DNA of 64,000 nt. It comes from Apoda limacodes. Lineage: Eukaryota; Arthropoda; Insecta; Lepidoptera; Limacodidae. Position 1 is the first letter of the stretch, and the number at the start of each line of letters is the position of its first letter. A program made the position numbers and the translations under genes. The notes beneath the pieces were generated by a model. The model did no database searches. It was given only the letters and a program-made list of their open reading frames with translations, and was not told where the DNA came from. The stretch spans positions 2,780,803-2,844,802 of the forward strand of contig OX291550.1 in NCBI GenBank assembly GCA_946406115.1, written 5' to 3'. Of the stretch, positions 34,040-44,297 are shown piece by piece.

Positions 34040-34290
34040 TCGTTGAGACTAATTTCGCTTTATGGATAGTCATCTGGGGCCGTTAGTACGTGCCGAGGTC
34101 GCCTAACAATAGTTCTACGACCGTGCCGAGGTTGGTCGGGGGGCTGATAAGTTGTGGATTGCAAACGAATCGGGTGATTTTGTGTAGCTCAAAAAAGCGC
34201 GTTGCCAGGTCTTTGAGATATTGAAATTCCGGGACCATTCGCCTAGGGCGGTGATTGCGGATGGGAGTCTCCTAGTGATTCGACTCACTT
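34040..34290 (+). repeat. Dispersed repeat family B, copy 1
   Basis: Shares with 57885-58110 an ordered set of segments: AGGTCGTTGAG, GTACGTGCCGAGGTCGCCTA, CCGTGCCGAGG, TCGGTCGGGG (one change), GTTGTGGATTGCA, CGGGTGATTTTGTGTA, GCCAGGTCTTTGA. GC-rich against the AT-rich surroundings. Probably the untranslated part of a non-LTR element; the family is not recognised. Confidence 0.6.
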
Positions 34291-34986
34291 ACCTATTGGT
34301 GGTATAAATAGCGGTATTGTCTACAAAGAGGACTAATTGGGTACTGTAGAGGTAACGACCTCTCGTTAGGTAAAAAGGAAGTAGAAGTGCTAGCGGACGC
34401 AAAAATAAAAATTCTTCATAGTGTTTTTACTAAGATATAATAGATGGTGTCAGTCTGTTTTTGAATAAACACAATCGGATCACCGAGTGTATCATTAATT
34501 TTCGTTGATTGACATTCAAGTGAAAAATATAGATCGGACGCGTCTAGATAAATTTGTAGGGTCGATTCCTGTCTCTATCAGGGAACCCTAGAATATTGAG
34601 AATGGTTTTACATTGCCAGTAAACTCATGGTCAGATACTCCAGTATCAAGTATATTATATAGACTGCCACCACCAAAGACAAATATGGTAGATACCAATT
34701 GTAAATGAAAGACGACCCGATGTTAATGAAGGAGGACATGGGAACCGAAGAAATATAATAGCTAAGTTGTAGTTGTATAATTATTCTCCTACATAGGTCA
34801 TAAAATTGAATGGTGCTTACTCGTCTCATATAAAAAAAAAACCAATACACCAAAAGATCTCCCTAAACCTGGTTTTTATTAGCAGTAGTTCCCGATAGCT
34901 AATTAGAAATAGGTAGTACGCAGCTTCTTTACGCCCCCGCCCGCTGCAGTACCTATCGTTTTAGGTATATTGTTTATGTACGGAAG

Positions 34987-35448
34987 TTACAAGATATGGG
35001 GCGAGCACGGACCCTTGCAGGACTCAGTGCCTTTGAATTTATAACGAAAGCTGCGGTTCGACGAATAGTCTCGTATGATGAGCACGAGGCGGTCCGACAA
35101 CTGATAGTTGTACAGTTTATAAATTAAACCGTTGTACCAGACTTTGTCAAAAGCTTTCGCTACATCGAAGAAGACAGCGCCCGTGTGACGGGGCTTACCT
35201 AATACTGGTTGGAAGCCAGTGAGAACATGTTCCGTGATGCGGAGGATTTGGTGGACGCACGAGTGTTTGGTGTTGGTGATGTAAATGAAGAGTTCCAACA
35301 AAGGTGCTTGCAATTTAGGTAAGCGGCGAGGATGACGGCGTCGCCTAAATTTAAAAGCGACTGAAGGTTGTTCTCCAGCAAGTCTTTTGAAGGAGAGAGA
35401 TAAACCGATGCAATGATCATCGTTAAGCCGGATGCTTCTAAATTCGTT
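34987..35448 (-). pseudogene. LINE fragment, endonuclease joined to reverse transcriptase by deletion
   Basis: Minus-strand jockey-like remnant. The 35448-35290 part encodes the end of an apurinic-type endonuclease (IIASVYLSPSKDLLENNLQSL, then AAYLNCKH where GDLNCKH is expected). The 35230-34987 part encodes the reverse transcriptase palm start (HTGAVFFDVAKAFDKVWYNGL, LIIRDYSSNRSFRY). In an intact element these are several hundred codons apart, so an internal deletion joined them near 35260. It sits between two parts of the copia fossil. Confidence 0.8.
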
Positions 35449-35449
35449 G

Positions 35450-35650
35450 GCGGTAGAAAGCGTTATGATTTAAAAAATGCTAAAGATAATTCTGATTTGA
35501 TTGGTTTTGCAGATGCTGATTGGGCATCAGAAGGCTATAGACAGAAAGTTTTATACAGGCTTTATTTATGTAATGTCCGGTAGTGTAGAATTACATATAG
35601 TTTAGTGTAAAAAGCAACAAACTATCGCCCTCTCAAGTACTGATTATAAG
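35450..35650 (+). pseudogene. copia RNase H fragment, end of the 30.6-kb element
   Basis: Plus-strand remnant encoding DLIGFADADWASE (35500-35540), the RNase H motif of Ty1/copia pol, followed by a frame-shifted KKQQTIA-type segment near 35608. It most likely belongs to the copia element ending at 33960, separated from it by family B and LINE insertions. Confidence 0.75.
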
Positions 35651-35968
35651 GTTGCGGTTTATGTTGGTGAGTGAATCGCTTGCTATCAACTCATCAAACA
35701 GATTTTGAGCATCAGCTACCATGAAACCCTTTTTTTCGCCCTCAAGTTGACAATTTAACTGTTGACTATCAAATAGCTCTTCTTCAAGCTCCTCTATACG
35801 CTTTAAATCTTGTTCGTGTGTGGCCGTAAACTGTTTAAAATTATCAATACCCTGCAGACAGTCACGTTGCCCTAGCATATCTACATATTTTAAATTCAAA
35901 TTGGCTAATTCACTTTTGAATTCCGTGTTTTTTTTTATAATGTTCATTGACTCTTCTGGGTCTTTCAA
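35633..35968 (-). CDS. Coiled-coil open frame of unknown origin
   Basis: 111 codons, uninterrupted. The translated product is Lys/Glu/Leu/Gln-rich with heptad-like spacing from about residue 10 to 80 (QFTATHEQDLKRIEELEEE), charged, with no membrane span, signal peptide or catalytic motif. The codon mix looks like real coding sequence rather than AT noise. It ends antisense to the copia RNase H fragment and starts just before the mariner fragment, so it may be an exon or a piece of a captured or transposon ORF. I do not recognise the family and no function is implied. Confidence 0.4.
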   Translation of the reverse strand: MKDPEESMNIIKKNTEFKSELANLNLKYVDMLGQRDCLQGIDNFKQFTATHEQDLKRIEELEEELFDSQQLNCQLEGEKKGFMVADAQNLFDELIASDSLTNINRNLIIST

Positions 35969-35974
35969 GACGAG

Positions 35975-36450
35975 CCAAAGCCGAATAAAGTTGTTCGTTC
36001 TCGAAGCACTTCAAAGAAAATGGCGGCCACGTTCGTTGGGAAAACCGGCCATGTTGCGACTATTGTACTTGAAGGTCGTAGAACGGCTAACGCAGGGTGG
36101 TTTACAGTTTGTTTACCTCAAGTCATCGCCGAACTTCGAAAATCTAACTCAAAGCGACGCATCATCCTGCACCACGACAACGCAAGCTAACACAGCGCTT
36201 GTCAAACGATTGAGTATTTGAAGCAGGAAAAAGTAGAAATTCTTGACCATCCTCCATTCAGTCCTGACATAAGCCCTAACGATTTCTTTACATTTCCTAA
36301 AATTAAGAAAAGTCTTCGTGGTCAAAGGTTGCAGTCCGGTGAAGAAGCTTCCAACGCTTTCAAGTCAGCCATTTTGAACTCCCCCACTTTAATGTGGAAT
36401 AAATGTTATAATAACTGGTTTGAGCGAATGGAATTCATTCATTCTCACTC
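35975..36450 (+). pseudogene. mariner-like transposase, C-terminal half, broken
   Basis: Tc1/mariner transposase remnant in at least two frames. The first (from about 35980) encodes KVVRSRSTSKKM, GHVATIVLEGRRT and IILHHDNAS, the last containing the second catalytic Asp. A stop at 36187-36189 replaces the following codon. The next open piece (from 36206) continues TIEYLKQEKVEILDHPPF, then the SPDISPNDF motif with the third catalytic Asp and TFPKIKKSLRGQ, ending near WFERMEF. The N-terminal DNA-binding half and both inverted repeats are missing. The enzyme would have excised and inserted at TA sites. Confidence 0.88.
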
Positions 36451-36454
36451 TTTA

Positions 36455-36735
36455 GAACCGAAATTGTCGCGTACAGTGCGGTTTCAGAGAAACTTCCTCC
36501 CGCTTTTTTTTTTTTATACCACTAAGGTGGCAAAAAAGCTTACGGTCCGCCTGATGGTAAGCGGTCACCGTAGCCTATGAACGCTTGCAATACCAGCGAT
36601 ATCACTCGCGCGTTGCCGACCCTTCAGAAATCTAATAACTTCTTTCTTGAAGATCTCCATTTTTAAAAGGTCGGCAACGCGCGAGTGATACCCCTGATGT
36701 TGCAAGCGTCCATAGGCTACGCTTGTTTGCCACCA
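36455..36735. mobile_element. LINE family A copy interrupted by an inverted family A copy
   Basis: 36455-36500 is plus-strand family A (GCGGTTTCAGAGAAACTTCC). At 36501 a T-run and ACCACTAAGGTGGCA start a minus-strand family A 3' end that reads to about 36663 (reverse of GGTCGGCAACGCGCGAGTGA and of AAGAAGTTATTAGATTTCTG). From 36664 plus-strand family A resumes (GGTCGGCAACGCGCGAGTGA) with an internal deletion, ending at GCCACC. Either one copy inserted into another, or a single insertion was rearranged by twin priming. Confidence 0.75.
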
Positions 36736-37615
36736 TTTCGAAGCAAATGTATAGTACATCAATTCACACTACCTTACAATCCACAACAGAACGGAGCTGC
36801 ATAAAGGCTAAACAGGACACTGTTTGAGAAAGTGAGATGATTTTTGAATTGTGCTTATTTAGAACATAAGTTATGGGCGTAAGCAGCTTGCACGGCAGCA
36901 TACTTTATAAACCATTCTCCTTCTAGCAGAATTTCTAGTAAAATTCTAGAAGAAATCTGGTCAGTTAGGAACAAAAAAAGGAAAAAAAATATCGATGATG
37001 TATGTCAGAATAATAAAAAAAATAAAAATGAAATGGTACATGAACAGGATAATCAAGGCCCTGCCTATTAACTTACGTTCCAAATTACCTAAAACGATGT
37101 CTGTACTAGAATACGAGCCTAAATAACCCTCGACAGCAAAAGAAGCTTCACAGTCTTCTGACGGTCTTCTATAGCTACAAGCAATGCTGGACAAAATTGA
37201 TTCATTTAATGAACATGAAGTCTGGGAATCTGTGGACGACCAGCTAATAAAAGTATTGACAAAAATAAATAGCTGTTTACGATCAAGCGTGATACAAATG
37301 TAAAAATCGTTATTTATAGAACATAAAAGATTTATTCAAAAGTTTGTAGTTGACTACAATGAAACTTTTTCTCCAGTTTGTTATAGTTATATATTTACCT
37401 ACATCTAAAAATTTATCACTTTGATGTAAAAACTGCATGTCAAACGGCAAACTAGACATGTATATAAGAAATATACATGAGTCAGCCGGAAGGTTTTGTC
37501 AAAACAGGACAAGAACAAAAAGAGTATAAGCTGAAAAAAGCTGTTTAAGGACTAAAGCAGGCATCACGTTCTTGGTATTATCAGATTACGCAACAGATAG
37601 AAGCAGTATTTCACC
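36736..37615 (+). mobile_element. Second Ty1/copia fragment (integrase to reverse transcriptase)
   Basis: Plus-strand fossil. Integrase: VHQFTLPYNPQQNGAA with the conserved PQQNG, then LNRTLFEKV near 36810 and LWA*AACTAAYFINHSP near 36870. Reverse transcriptase: ERFIQKFVVDYNETFSPV-like text near 37330, YHFDVKTA near 37415, MSQPEGFVKTGQE near 37478, LKKAV*GLKQASRSWYYQI near 37535. The wording differs from the 30.6-kb element (PQQNG against PEQN), so it is another family. Many stops; both ends are cut by LINE family A pieces. Confidence 0.8.
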
Positions 37616-37624
37616 TCGAGGCAA

Positions 37625-37850
37625 CGGCTGTTGCTTTAGAAGTCGCAGGTTCGGCCCCACATATAGTACTGCTGCCAACTCTAGGCATGTGCACCCGGAT
37701 ATCAGCTTGGTTCTTTTGACTCTGTTCTATTATGCACTGAGAGAATTGTTTATGATCCTAATCTCACAAGCCAAATGGAGTCTGGGATAAGAGTTTGCCT
37801 CCCTGTCTGTGTTCTACCGCTTAGCGCTTATATAATGGGATGTCTTCTAA
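37625..37850 (+). mobile_element. LINE family A internal fragment
   Basis: Contains GTCGCAGGTTCGGCCCCACA and GTGCACCCGGATATCAGCTTGG, collinear with 32265-32330, then GAGTTTGCCTCCCTGTCTGT and GTTCTACCGCTT, collinear with 21635-21665. It covers exactly the part that the 31.9-kb copy lost, with its own stops and indels. Confidence 0.75.
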
Positions 37851-38497
37851 GTAAATATAGTATATATAAAAAATAATACCTAGAGCTGAGAATCAATATC
37901 GGTCAATTTTAGCCTGAGTAGAGGGCGGACTGTATACTGTCAAATACATTCTATATTATTTCTGATATGGCTTCCGAAGCTGATGATGTGCCATACTCTT
38001 GGCACATATATGGATGGCTGCTATATTATTCTGTAATGGTCTTTTTTAGTTAAAGCTAATATCTTTGCAGTTCTTGGGAAGAAAAGGTTCTGATTTCCAC
38101 TTTCCTCCTTCTCAGCTTGAATATTTGGATTAAATCGATAGCGATAACGTTAACAAAGAACAGGAGGTATGTGATACTCCTTTCCATATTTATAAAAGAG
38201 TCGTCAACCCCCGAGGAATGCTCCTGGAGTTGCATTAGTCCATAGGCTATGGTGGTATGTTTATGTTTATTAATTTCAAAAACACAATTTACAATTTTGA
38301 AGTAGATAATTCAATCAAAATTTTCATTACTTAATCGGATTTTGTGATTAAAAATTTTAAAGGATTTGTCTCCATAAGTCCTTTGTCCTTCATTTTACAC
38401 GGAGTTGAAGAAGTTGATATTAATTAAAGTCTGATTTAATTATTTGCAGCATAAGGTTTATGCAAAAGCAAAAAATAATAATCTTAATATATATAAA
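37851..38497. other. Mostly unassigned DNA with a LINE family A trace
   Basis: No gene. About 38210-38260 (GAGTCGTCAACCCCCGAGGAATG ... GTCCATAGGCTATGG) is a weak plus-strand trace of the family A 3' region. The rest is AT-rich. Confidence 0.45.
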
Positions 38498-38714
38498 TCT
38501 CGTGTCACAATGTTTGTCCTCAATGGACTCCTAAACTACTGAACCGATTTTGATCAAACTTCGTAAATATCTGTTATTTGATCCAACTTAAAAGATAGGA
38601 TAGTTTTTATCTCGATATGTCAAGTGCGAGCCGGACTCGGGCACTATAGGTTAAAACCAACTTTCGCCGGGTACAGAGGGACGGCAGCGGAACAACGTTC
38701 GCCGGGACAGCTAG
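38498..38714 (+). mobile_element. Short non-autonomous Helitron (Lep1-like)
   Basis: 217 bp, beginning TCTCGTGTCACAATGTTTGT after an A and ending GGGACAGCTAG before a T, the Helitron signature of TC at the 5' end, CTRR at the 3' end and insertion between A and T without target duplication. A GC-rich imperfect hairpin (GCGGAAC/GTTCGC, 38687-38703) lies about 10 bp before the CTAG. The 5' text with 'CAATGGACTCCTAAACTACT' is the common lepidopteran Lep1/Helitron start as I recall it. Confidence 0.75.
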
Positions 38715-39190
38715 TTGTAATATATATTACATCAACTTAAGATTTGTGTTGGTCGTTTGTATAAAAATAAAGACTTGTACTACGGCAAGTAAGGGTTTCA
38801 TTCAAAATGCAAAAACGAACGGACGGACACAGAGGAACACGCCATTTGAACGTGACTGTTATTTTAAGTGATAAACACACTACACATTATATACCAAAAA
38901 ATTTAAATTCCTTATTTAATTTTTACTGTAAACGCCATATATAGAGAACAAAATGCAAACAAATATTTCTTAAATTTTAAAATAACAGTAAAACCGAATG
39001 GCTCATTGGCAAACTCTTCATTGCTAATACCTACTCACAACACATTGATATTTACATGTTTCCTCAGATCTCCTGACATCTGTTGTGTGTGACGTCATTA
39101 AACAATCGTTCTTGCCCTGGAAACGAGTTAAAGCTACTCCAGGAGGCACAAAGAGTAATGGGTACAAAGCTACAAAGTGAATAAACGACA

Positions 39191-39235
39191 GACAGACACA
39201 TCAGCGACAGACACATCAGCGACAGACACATCAGC
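39191..39235. repeat. 15-bp tandem repeat x3
   Basis: Three exact copies of gacagacacatcagc, with partial units on both sides (GACA before, GACAGCG after). Confidence 0.95.
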
Positions 39236-40329
39236 GACAGCGACTTCCACAGATAAATAGAAGACCTGAATCAATCAAATAAGCGTTGTGTTGTAACAAA
39301 TTAGCTATGAAATCTCAAAATACACAATTTAAAATATTTTCTTGAAGTACAAGTAAATAAAAACTGGCCAAGTACGCGTCGTAGTCGCTACCTGGATTCG
39401 GGAACCCGTCTAACCTGCGGGCGGCCAGCAGTCAGCCTTTTCATCAGGTCTACCTGACCGCCGTACCAGCACGCCGCGTCTACGCCAAACAGTGACAGCA
39501 ACAGGCACCGCTAGCAAGGATTGTTAGCAAAATAAAAAAATACGGACGGACGGATATTAATCTAATCGGATTTAAATAATAATTTTAATTATAATTTCAA
39601 TGAATTTGCCTTATTAATCCCCTGCCCTTCATTATACCACTGATTAAAATCTAAATTTGAAATATTGAAAAAAAATTCAATTGCTTTCATGTTTAATTAA
39701 ATACATCATCTTTTATTTAAAATTTCAATTCCATAAAGATACAAAAAATATTTTTTTAATAACTTCCATATAATGTTTATTTTTCTTAAAAAACACTTAT
39801 CATGAATAACATTTCGTCAAACTTCAAAATATTAAAAAAGTTTCGCTCTTATAATTGAACTTAATTGGTAATTAAAACTTTCCGATAAAGTTCTGTTTCA
39901 TCATTAAAAAGCTTTTGACTTGAATAAGCTTCGTTTTAGGTTATCTTGCGGATTCAACTTAGCAAGGTTTAGCTTATTTTTTATTATGTGATACTATAAT
40001 ATCTATTACGATACCATCTGTGTTATGATATATATAAACAAGCTTACGAAAACAAAGTGTTATCTCTATATTAAAGTACAACCTTAGTAAAGAATCAATT
40101 ATATAATTTTATTCGACTAGTACCATCACTTACGACACTTGACTATATTTACTGAAGGGGTTGCACAGGGGTATTACGAACCCCAATTGTAGTCCCGAAA
40201 ATATAACCCTCACAATATCCATTTGCTATACTAGATGTCACGTAGTAGTAGATGGTGACACCATGTCGGAGGGGATCGCCTTAATTAATTAAAAAGAAGG
40301 GAGTTAATCAAAAAGGGAGTGATTAGAGT

Positions 40330-40432
40330 TTTAAAGGTCGGCAATGCGCGAGTAATGCCCCCAGTGTTGCAAGCGCCAATAGACAGCGCTGACAGCTTAA
40401 CTTGTTTGCCACCTTAGTGGTATTAACAAAAT
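40330..40432 (+). mobile_element. LINE family A 3' end fragment
   Basis: Runs from AAAGGTCGGCAATGCGCGAG through GTGTTGCAAGCGCCAATAGA to TTGTTTGCCACCTTAGTGGT and ATT, the terminal hairpin of the family with a shortened tail. The ACCATCAGG segment is missing. Confidence 0.85.
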
Positions 40433-41270
40433 CAGCTCACATTCGGTCAAGATATCGCGTAACATAACACCTAAAACTAAAATATGAGTAAACATGGAAC
40501 ATTGAACTAAGTGTTTTATTTTCCATGGAGTCGGATGCCCGACGTGGATATTGATGGACGTATAATTTTTTTTAACAAGGAAGCGAGGAAATAGTTAAAA
40601 GTTGAAATAGTTTAAAAATAATGAAACAACATGAACATTTAAATTGCGATATTTTTTGGAACTTTGGAAGCCAACAACTCGCAAAATGAGAATTTTAGTA
40701 AAACGTTTGTTATCACCCTAAAGAATTTAGAATTAAGTAATGAGCCATCTACTGACAAGTAGTAAAACTAATGTCTACTTATGCAGAACAGATTTAGTCG
40801 TCTAGTGTTGTAAGTATGTAATAATAACATCGATATTTTTACCCGTTTTAGTCAATACAAATGTAGCCCCGAACAGAAGATAATTTCTGTGTGGATTATC
40901 TGGAATGCTACAGAATTGTCTTGTTAAGATGGATGCAAGTATTGGAAAGTGCACTTGGATTATCTCAGTTGCATATTATTTTTATTTAGCTAAAATCTAA
41001 AGTTTTACGATAAGTCTGTTATTGTTCGCTTTTGTCAATACTAATATTACAAGGAGGTATTTGTTGTCATTTGTATTAGTATAGTTTTATATAGTTTGTT
41101 ACAACTGTAACGCCTAGGTTTATTAAAGGACATGCCCACTAGCATTATTAAAAATGATTTTTAAACATTTACGGTCATATTCATAAAAAATTCTTAAAGT
41201 AGCCTTAAAACTTTCAATTGTTGAAATGCTCAATAAGCCACTGAACCTTTCATAAAAAATGTTATTCATT

Positions 41271-41322
41271 CTGCACACTGCACACTGCACACTGCACACT
41301 GCACACTGCACACTGCACACTG
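41271..41322. repeat. 7-bp tandem repeat (GCACACT)
   Basis: About seven uninterrupted copies of GCACACT. Because the period is not divisible by three it reads open in several frames, which explains the Cys/Val/Gln-rich frame on the minus strand here. Confidence 0.95.
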
Positions 41323-41523
41323 AACATTGCAACGCTGGTAATCCAACCAAGTATATGCTGCATCAATTCGTATGACTATAGGAACGAAACCTATGTTCAA
41401 ATATTTAGATGCATTATAGCATTGTGCGTAGAAAAACAAAAGAATAGACTTCTGTCTCGTTTACTCAACAAAAACAAAACTTCCGTCTTTTATCTGTCTA
41501 TTGTCAAATCAATTGACCAGTGT

Positions 41524-41695
41524 TTTTAGAGTTGCGTATCCGCAGGGTGCCAAAGGAGCCCTATTACTTTAGAGTTGCGTATCCGCAGGGTGCCAACGGA
41601 GCCCTATTACTTTAGAGTTGCGTATCCGCAGGGTGGCAACGGAGCCCTATTACTTTAGAGTTGCGTATCCGCAGGCTGCCAACGGAGCCCTATTA
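41524..41695 (+). repeat. 43-bp tandem repeat x4 derived from a SINE start
   Basis: Four nearly exact 43-bp units containing AGTTGCGTATCCGCAGGGTG and GGAGCCCTATTAC. The same GCCAACGGAGCCCTATTA text begins the HaSE-like SINE at 30165, and the last unit runs on into its AAGCCTAAGCTGTCTGTCTG, so the start of a SINE copy was amplified in place. Confidence 0.92.
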
Positions 41696-41772
41696 CAAAG
41701 CCTAAGCTGTCTGTCTGTCTTTTTTTGTTTGTATAAAAAAATCACGTAAATTGACATGCGTGTTATTAAAAT

Positions 41773-41990
41773 CGGTCAAGTACAGGCCGGACTCCCACAA
41801 CCTGGTTTCCGTACCACTATTTACATAATTAACGAACAAAAAAAAGTGTGCTACTAAGAGGTCACGCATCCAATCCCTGACCTGGCTCCCTCGCAACTCA
41901 AAAAGAGGGTGTGGGTTTGATTCCCGCGCTGGACAAACATTTATATCATAATATATAACATTCGTGTTTTTCTTGAGTCTGGGGCCCGGA
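41773..41990. mobile_element. 5S-derived SINE remnant abutting a tRNA-derived SINE head
   Basis: 41773-41890 is a diverged minus-strand 5S-derived SINE (tail ATCGGTCAAGTACAGGCCGG, then the reverse of the box C region, GAGGTCACGCATCCAATCCC). 41893-41990 is plus-strand tRNA-like sequence ending GGTTTGATTCCCGCGCTGGA and ACAAACATTTATATCATAAT, the same text as the head of the SINE at 48112-48386. The two are directly adjacent in opposite orientation. Only the B box of the tRNA head is clear. Confidence 0.65.
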
Positions 41991-44100
41991 TTTATAGTCG
42001 TGGCTTAGACAAAGTAACATTCTCAGACGCTTTTTCGGCGTAATGTGATTTAATGCAACAACGAACAGATTAGATATTATACTTAAATATTATATTTTAA
42101 GTATTAAACTTAAATATTAGTAATTTTGTGTTTTGTCATTTAATGTTCTTTCCTTTGAAGTAATAAAAAAAAGTTATTTTTAACTTTTTAGTTTGTGTTT
42201 GTCAAGATTTGAGGTCGGCTTTATTTTATTGTATAAAATTCTTTATTTTAGGCTAATTTACATGAAATTTTGTATTAATATAAAATAAAAACACTTACTT
42301 TTGTGTTTAATTTGAAAATCGACCTCTAAGAGGGTGAAAGTAGTGACAAAGTTTGTATGGGAAAGAATATTTTTATGATCGAATTTGCTTAAAACTTAGC
42401 ATTGTTGCGTGAACACGACAAATGACTTACATATTTATTAATTTTCACGTTTCATCCCCTAATGGAATAAAACTTTTTTGGTAATTTTGTATGAGATTTG
42501 GAAATATTATTCTTGCAGTCCAATTTTCATGAAACTTGGTATATTGATACCTTGCCAAAACCAAAATAAATGTATGAAATAAACGCATTTCGGTTATTTC
42601 TTAAATTCAGCTAATATTTTTAAAGTGAAATTTTATATTCATGTAAATTTTATACAACAATATTTATAGAACCTGTATTTCTGGGATTTTTTAAACTAAA
42701 CTAATAAAAGAAATGTATAAAATAAACGCATTTCGCCGTTATTTTCAAATTCAACCAATATTTTGTAGTGGAACTTTAAATTCATGTAATGTTCTGCAAC
42801 AAAATTTATAAAACATGTATTTCTGGGAATTCTGAAATAAAACCCCTTAAAATAAAGGGAGATGAAAAAGTTTGTATACCTAACAAATTTTTTCTTCTTA
42901 AATATTAATATGCTTAAATTTAATTGCAATAATATTTATATGCTTTAATTTACTTCAAACTCAGTACTAAATCTCTTGCACCCTAAATAAAACACCTAGG
43001 TATTTAGATAGTTTTTAAAATTTAACCCCTTAGGGGAGATATGGCACGAGAAAGTATGTATAGGATTATATATTTCTATAGTTAATTTATTTAAAACGTA
43101 TATTTTGACACAACTAACAAACGAAGTGTGATGAGGTTTCAGAAAACTTAACCAAAGAGAAAAAAAAGGAATGGCCAATTTGACACGGAAAATAATATAA
43201 CTGTACTTCAACACAATAAAAAAGAAAGTTTTTCGTGGCTTTTAAATAATGGATTACCTTAATTATCGCTAAACTACAGATATAAATAGCAATAATTTTA
43301 AGAAAACCGAATTAAATTTTTTACCGAATTAAATGTTTCATTATCTAGTATTTGTATTTGTAGAATGAAAATATCATTATTTATTGAAGAAAAAGCTTAT
43401 TTTTGACCCAATTTTTTTGAGGTTTTACGGTCAGAGTAAATTTTACGGTCAGAGTAAATTTTACTGTCAGAAAAAATATTTCGGTCAGAGTAAATTTTGA
43501 ACTGAAATTATGCATTCACAGTAAATTTTGGAAATCAGAAAAAAAACGCTGAAACGGTTCTGCTAAAGTATTTGTATAGAACAGAAAATCAAAATTAATT
43601 CATTAAAATCCTTAAAAAAAATAAACATAAATTTAACCAAATTTTACACCATCCAGTCATAATACGAAATCTATAACAACTTAAAAATATTTGATATTTA
43701 TAAATAGACTTCTGCCCAACTAAATACAGTTGTAAAAACAAATGTTTTAAATTATTTCTTACTATAATCAATTTTCAAAGTATGTGAGCCGCGCACATTT
43801 ATGCGTGCATATTGTTTGTATGCGTTTGTATGAGCGGCCCATTTCCCGATAACACTCTTAAGTGAAGAAAGCGTGTGGCAAAATTTTAAAGGGGAACAAT
43901 ATTTTTCCTTTATTTACAGACAGACAAAGTTTTTTTTTTTGTGTGTTATAACTACAAATTGACGAATGTCGGATTTCTCCCTATCTCTGTAATGTAAAAC
44001 CTTGCTTCGTATCATATTTCATGATTCTAAGAAAACGAGTAGTGCCCCATAAAATATGCGACAAAAATAGTCGAATATCGGTCGTATTTTTGTTATTGCG
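41991..44100. other. AT-rich DNA with diverged internal repeats
   Basis: No gene. 42566-42706 and 42712-42850 are diverged direct copies (both have AATAAACGCATTTCG, AATTCATGTAA-type and TGTATTTCTGGGA text). 43422-43520 holds about five imperfect 20-bp units with TTTTACGGTCAGAGTAAA. The phrasing 'gtgacaaagtttgtatggga' near 42342 is typical of lepidopteran Helitron or RTE remnants, but no ends were found. Confidence 0.55.
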
Positions 44101-44297
44101 TTGACTTTATTAGTAGCTTGATTTTTTGCAGCTTCAAGGGACCACAGACTTAATATTTGGTATTAATTTCAACTTGATACCTTTACGCGTTGTTGAAAAA
44201 AAAGGTCTTGACAGACAGACAGACACAGACACAGACACGGACTACAAAGTGATACTATAAGGGTTCCTTTTTTCATACGAGGTACAGAACCCTAAAA
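44100..44297 (+). mobile_element. RTE-like retroelement 3' end
   Basis: Ends with a GACA-rich stretch (CTTGACAGACAGACAGACAC), GACTACAAAGTGATACTATA, AGGGTTCCTTTTTTCATACG and TACAGAACCCTAAAAATT. This is the common 3' terminus of lepidopteran RTE LINEs and related SINEs as I recall it. No coding part is attached. Confidence 0.5.

Larger units (their letters stand above)
38715..41270. other. Noncoding DNA with small repeats
   Basis: No gene. A GC-richer block at 39360-39530 begins aaaactggccaagtacgcg, the reverse of the SINE tail seen elsewhere, and continues in unassigned sequence. Remaining DNA is AT-rich without recognised elements apart from the two repeats listed separately. Confidence 0.45.

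Noticed and set aside
41123..41350. Cys/Val/Gln-rich minus-strand frame
   Set aside because: It is the translation of the 7-bp satellite GCACACT.
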